DNA of 34,004 nt from assembly GCA_025357055.1 (NCBI GenBank), contig JANXPZ010000056.1, positions 1 to 34,004 of the forward strand. Direction: 5' to 3'. The position numbers were made by a program, and so were the translations under genes. This DNA is from Candidatus Eiseniibacteriota bacterium. GTDB lineage: Bacteria; Eisenbacteria; RBG-16-71-46. The notes beneath the pieces are model-generated. The model searched no databases. It was not told where the DNA came from and worked only from the letters and a program-made list of their open reading frames with translations. Within the stretch, counting starts at the first letter, position 1. Every line of letters begins with the position of its first letter. Of the stretch, positions 31,073 through 34,004 are shown piece by piece.

Positions 31073-32278
31073 ATGACGGTCGTCCGCCTCTCCGAACTGC
31101 TCGGCCAGCCCGGCCCCTCCACGTTCCTGCGCGGGGTCGTGGCCGGCGGGCGCTACGCCAACGCCTACCTGTTCCTGGGCGCGGCCGGGGTCGGCAAGGG
31201 CACGGCGGCGCTGGCGTTCGCGCGCGCGCTGCTCTGCGAGACGCGCAACGGGCCGAAGGCCCAGGGCGGTCTGTTCGACCCGGCGGCCCCCTCCGCGCCC
31301 CCCGACGCGCCGGCCGACGACGCCTGTGGCGTGTGCGAGGCGTGCCGGAGATCGGCACAGCTGACGCATCCGGACCTCAAGTTCCTCTTCCCGGTCTCGG
31401 GCGAGGAGAAGGACCTGGACAAGACCGTCGCCGAGACACAGCAGGCGCTGCGCGAGGACCCGTTCTTCGTCTTCAACTACGAGAAGGCGGCCTCGATCCG
31501 GCTCTCGCTCACCCGCGAGTTGCTGCGCGAGCTGGCCTACCGGCCTTACGAGGCGGAGCGCCGCGTCGTCGTGGTGCGCGACGCCGACCGCATGCGCGAG
31601 GACCAGTACTCCGCGCTGCTCAAGTCCATCGAGGAGCCGGGCGCCTCGACCGTCTGGGTGCTGACCACCGCCCGCGCTTCACGGTTGCCGGCCACCATCC
31701 CTTCGCGCTGCCAACGCGTGCGCTTCGCCCCGCTGCCCGAGCCGGCGATCCGGCAGTTCCTCGAGCAGCGCGCCGGGGTCGGGAACAGCGACGCGCGCCT
31801 GCTGGCCGCGCTCTCCGGCGGATCCCTCGCCCGCGCGCTCACGCTGCGCGACGGCACGCCGCTGAAGGAGCGCGACCGGGCGCTGGCGTTGCTCGAGCCT
31901 GCGCTCCGGGGCGATCCGGCCTCGCTCTGGCTGGCGGTGCGGGACGTGACGAACTTCGGCCGGGCCGGGCGCGAGGTGCTGCGCCGGATGGTCGAATTCA
32001 ACCAGCTCTGGCTGCGGGACCTGTTGCGCGCGCGCTACGGGGCGCCGCGCGAGGCGCTGGTGAACCGCGACCGTGAGACGGAGATCCGCCGCCAGGCGGA
32101 GCTTACCGGGCCCGCCGAGATCCGCCGGCGCCTGATGGTGCTCGAGGAGATGCTGCGCACCATCGAGGGCAACGTCACGCCCGAGCTGGCCATGTTCTCG
32201 GCGCTCTCGCGCCTGGGCGGCGAGCGCGTCGCCGGGGATCCCTGGCCCCCGCACCCGACCGCGCGGTGGGACTACTAG
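31073..32278 (+). CDS. holB: DNA polymerase III subunit delta prime
   Basis: The 401-residue protein is a clamp-loader AAA+ subunit. Residues ~30-60 carry YLFLGAAGVGKGTAALAFAR, a complete P-loop. A zinc-ribbon region follows, with Cys at the CET segment and CGVCEAC. Further family marks are RRVVVVRDADRMREDQYSALLKS (walker-B-like region, no catalytic DE pair), the sensor segment IEEPGASTVWVLTT, and SRCQRVRF, the SRC arginine-finger motif. The C-terminal helical collar completes it. It loads the sliding clamp together with gamma/tau and delta. The P-loop is better kept than in E. coli delta prime, so a DnaX-like role is possible, but size and motifs favour HolB. It stands alone, facing away from padR. 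Confidence 0.88.
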   Translation: MTVVRLSELLGQPGPSTFLRGVVAGGRYANAYLFLGAAGVGKGTAALAFARALLCETRNGPKAQGGLFDPAAPSAPPDAPADDACGVCEACRRSAQLTHPDLKFLFPVSGEEKDLDKTVAETQQALREDPFFVFNYEKAASIRLSLTRELLRELAYRPYEAERRVVVVRDADRMREDQYSALLKSIEEPGASTVWVLTTARASRLPATIPSRCQRVRFAPLPEPAIRQFLEQRAGVGNSDARLLAALSGGSLARALTLRDGTPLKERDRALALLEPALRGDPASLWLAVRDVTNFGRAGREVLRRMVEFNQLWLRDLLRARYGAPREALVNRDRETEIRRQAELTGPAEIRRRLMVLEEMLRTIEGNVTPELAMFSALSRLGGERVAGDPWPPHPTARWDY

Positions 32279-32576
32279 AGAAGCCGCGGCGCGGGGCCGG
32301 GGCCAGTGACGGGTGATGGCTTACGGCCAGCAAGGGTGGGGGCCACTGGCAGGGCTCGCCCCGCCGCAGGCAACCGTGTTCCAAGTGGCGCGGCGGCGCA
32401 GTACCATTGCGGGGCGTCGGATGGCTTCCAGGCATGACGCTCCGGGCCCCCTCCGGGATGACCGGGGGGAGGGTGTGCACCGTCCGAGTCGACGCTTGCC
32501 GAAGAAGTCCACCGCCGGCGAAGTCGTACCCGCCCCTTACGCCTCGCCCTGCGCAGCAGGAAGGAGAGGGTTCACA
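32279..32576. other. Intergenic region before the last gene
   Basis: 298 bases without a gene. A possible -10 TACCAT is at 32402-32407 with a poor -35. An outer pairing of GCGTCG (32414-32419) with CGACGC near 32492-32497 could form a long folded leader. No known riboswitch consensus was recognised. Confidence 0.3.
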
Positions 32577-34004
32577 ATGAGCCGCGTTGTCGGAGCCTCG
32601 TTGGCCATCGCGCTGTTCGCTTTCGTAGCCTCCACCGCCTCCGCTGTAGACGCGTATCCGCCGGGGCCGTCGTACCGCCCCACCTGCACGGACAGCGTGA
32701 CCATGTTCCAGGTCCAGCAGGCTGACACCACACTCAACCCCTGCTATCCCGCCATCGCCGACACGGTCAAGGGCATCCGCGGGATCATCACTGCTTTCCG
32801 GCTCCGCTCCACGGGCCGCATCTACATGCAGAACTCGAACGGTTCCCCCTACAACGCAGTGCAGGTCTATACCGTCGGACACACCGAGAGCCAGGGTTTC
32901 GCGCTCGGCGACAGCATCTCGGTCTGCGGACTTTCGCAGTCGTACCAGGGCGAGAGCCAGATCCAGGGCACGCTCGGCACTTCGCTGACCGTCCGCAAGA
33001 TCAGCAGCAACAATGCGCTTCCGCCCTACCACGCTGGCACCACGAGCGACTTCAAGTGGGCCCCGGCCGCGGGCGCGGGAAGCGCATTCGCCCACTGCAA
33101 TCCGCTGGAAGGGGCGCTGGTCAGGGTCAACGGCCCGCTCAAGGTCGCCCGCGTCGCGGCCGGCGCGGGCCTGTACAGCCCCACCAACTGGCTGCTCGTC
33201 AACGCCGACGGTTCCGCCCCCGGCGACAGCGTCATCGTCGACGGGTACACGCTTCCGCTCCTCAACATCAACGCACCGCCGCTGGGTACCCAGGTCGATC
33301 AGGTCCAGGGCATCCTGCGCCGGGCCACCAACAACGGCGTCGACTGCTGGCTGGTCTCCCTGCGTGACATTGACGACACGATCCAGCCTTTGCCCAACCT
33401 GGCGGAGGCCTACCCCGTCGCCGAGAACAAGGTGCGGCTCACGTTCGATTCGAACGTGGACGTTGCGACCGCGCAGAACGCCGCGAACTACACGCTGGGC
33501 TCCGCCATCGGCGGTTCCACCGTGGACCTCGCCACGGTCGTCGGCGGTGCCGGCAACGTCGTGGATCTGACCATCACGGAGACCCTGCCGCGGCTCTCGC
33601 TCGAATCGATCCAGACCGAAGGGATCGGCTCGGCGACGTGCCCGACCTGCCTTTCGCCGCAGCAGTCGCTGAGCTTCATCCTCGGCGTGCTCTCGGTCGC
33701 CGAGGTCCAGGCGCCGCTGGCGGACTCGCTGGGTGGCGTGCCGTGCCTCGACAAGTCGCGGTTCGCGAGCGGTGGCTCCGCCTGGGGCTCGCGGCTGACG
33801 GTGCGCGGCGTGTTCGTCAAGCAGTACGGCACCCTCTACTTCATGGAGGATGCGGCGGGTGGCCAGCGCAGTGGCGTCGCCGCCTACAACGTGCCCTTCG
33901 GGATGACGGCCGGTCACCAGTACCTGCTGGCCTGCCGCGTCCAGGAGTTCTACGGCATGACCGAGTTGTCCAACCCCGCGGCCCTCATCGACGAGGGTGT
34001 GGTC
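32577..34004 (+). CDS. Secreted multi-domain OB-fold / Ig-like protein (3' partial)
   Basis: ATG 32577 is preceded by AAGGAGAGGG (32561-32570). The frame runs open to the right edge (476 codons), so the end is missing. It begins with a signal peptide (MSRVVGASLAIALFAFVAST, cut near ASA). Residues ~40-130 and ~165-260 look like two OB-fold-like domains of the kind found in extracellular nuclease-associated proteins (GIITAFRLRSTGRIYMQ, GDSISVCG; LVRVNGPLKV, GDSVIVDGY). Next is an Ig-like domain (~280-340) with NKVRLTFDSNVDVATAQNAA then NYTLG, and another OB-like domain at ~400-470 (RGVFVKQYGTLYFMED). Several Cys are present. It probably ends in a sorting domain like the two others here, but that is outside the window. 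The function is not known. Confidence 0.8.
   Translation, partial: MSRVVGASLAIALFAFVASTASAVDAYPPGPSYRPTCTDSVTMFQVQQADTTLNPCYPAIADTVKGIRGIITAFRLRSTGRIYMQNSNGSPYNAVQVYTVGHTESQGFALGDSISVCGLSQSYQGESQIQGTLGTSLTVRKISSNNALPPYHAGTTSDFKWAPAAGAGSAFAHCNPLEGALVRVNGPLKVARVAAGAGLYSPTNWLLVNADGSAPGDSVIVDGYTLPLLNINAPPLGTQVDQVQGILRRATNNGVDCWLVSLRDIDDTIQPLPNLAEAYPVAENKVRLTFDSNVDVATAQNAANYTLGSAIGGSTVDLATVVGGAGNVVDLTITETLPRLSLESIQTEGIGSATCPTCLSPQQSLSFILGVLSVAEVQAPLADSLGGVPCLDKSRFASGGSAWGSRLTVRGVFVKQYGTLYFMEDAAGGQRSGVAAYNVPFGMTAGHQYLLACRVQEFYGMTELSNPAALIDEGVV

Noticed and set aside
32279-32576. Possible riboswitch (cobalamin or c-di-GMP) because of a GCCACTG string and nearby pairing
   Set aside because: The other consensus parts of either riboswitch are absent; the string alone is not evidence.

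Overview
The window is about 34 kb of very GC-rich bacterial chromosome, tightly packed, with many genes overlapping by 4 bases (ATGA or GTGA). Three traits suggest a Gram-negative (diderm) bacterium of the FCB side, most like Candidatus Eisenbacteria: FlgD/Por-type C-terminal sorting domains on secreted proteins, an OmpA protein with thrombospondin type-3 repeats, and a SurA/FtsEX/EnvC envelope set. This placement is inference; there is no rRNA gene to test it. No tRNA, CRISPR array, insertion sequence or phage gene was seen. The content is core and envelope genes, not a mobile island.

Layout. 1-1070: the tail of a secreted protein with a C-terminal sorting domain, then a very small PEP-CTERM protein, each followed by a hairpin terminator. 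1171-6756: an envelope trio (GT39-like membrane glycosyltransferase with TPR tail, LamG lipoprotein, subtilisin-like protease with the sorting domain). 6938-13706: a MoxR/DUF58/BatA module with an amino-acid permease between the MoxR and DUF58 genes, then an EamA transporter and a small cupin. 13772-18471: ompA (minus) divergent from mfd (plus). 18506-20004: a DUF5674 gene, a small unknown gene and a short cation-efflux protein.

20093-29206 is an envelope-biogenesis block. It holds a parvulin-type lipoprotein, a convergent LytTR response regulator with its histidine kinase, and, divergent from the kinase, surA followed by ftsE-ftsX-envC. The kinase carries an apparently periplasmic PDZ-like domain, so a two-component system with a PDZ sensor sits between two periplasmic foldase genes. 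FtsE lacks the usual Q-loop, D-loop and H-loop residues, and the EnvC LytM domain lacks key metal and catalytic residues. 29367-30949 (minus): a PadR repressor translationally coupled to an unknown secreted protein, with a perfect palindrome over its own promoter. 31073-32278: DNA polymerase III delta prime. 32577 to the end: the start of a secreted OB-fold/Ig-like protein.

Gene expression looks two-layered. Some genes have clear Shine-Dalgarno sites. Several others have a TANNNT -10 element only 7-8 bases before the ATG, which predicts leaderless transcripts. Two very small open frames (10276-10383 and 26300-26374) end exactly on the start codon of the next gene and may act in translational coupling.
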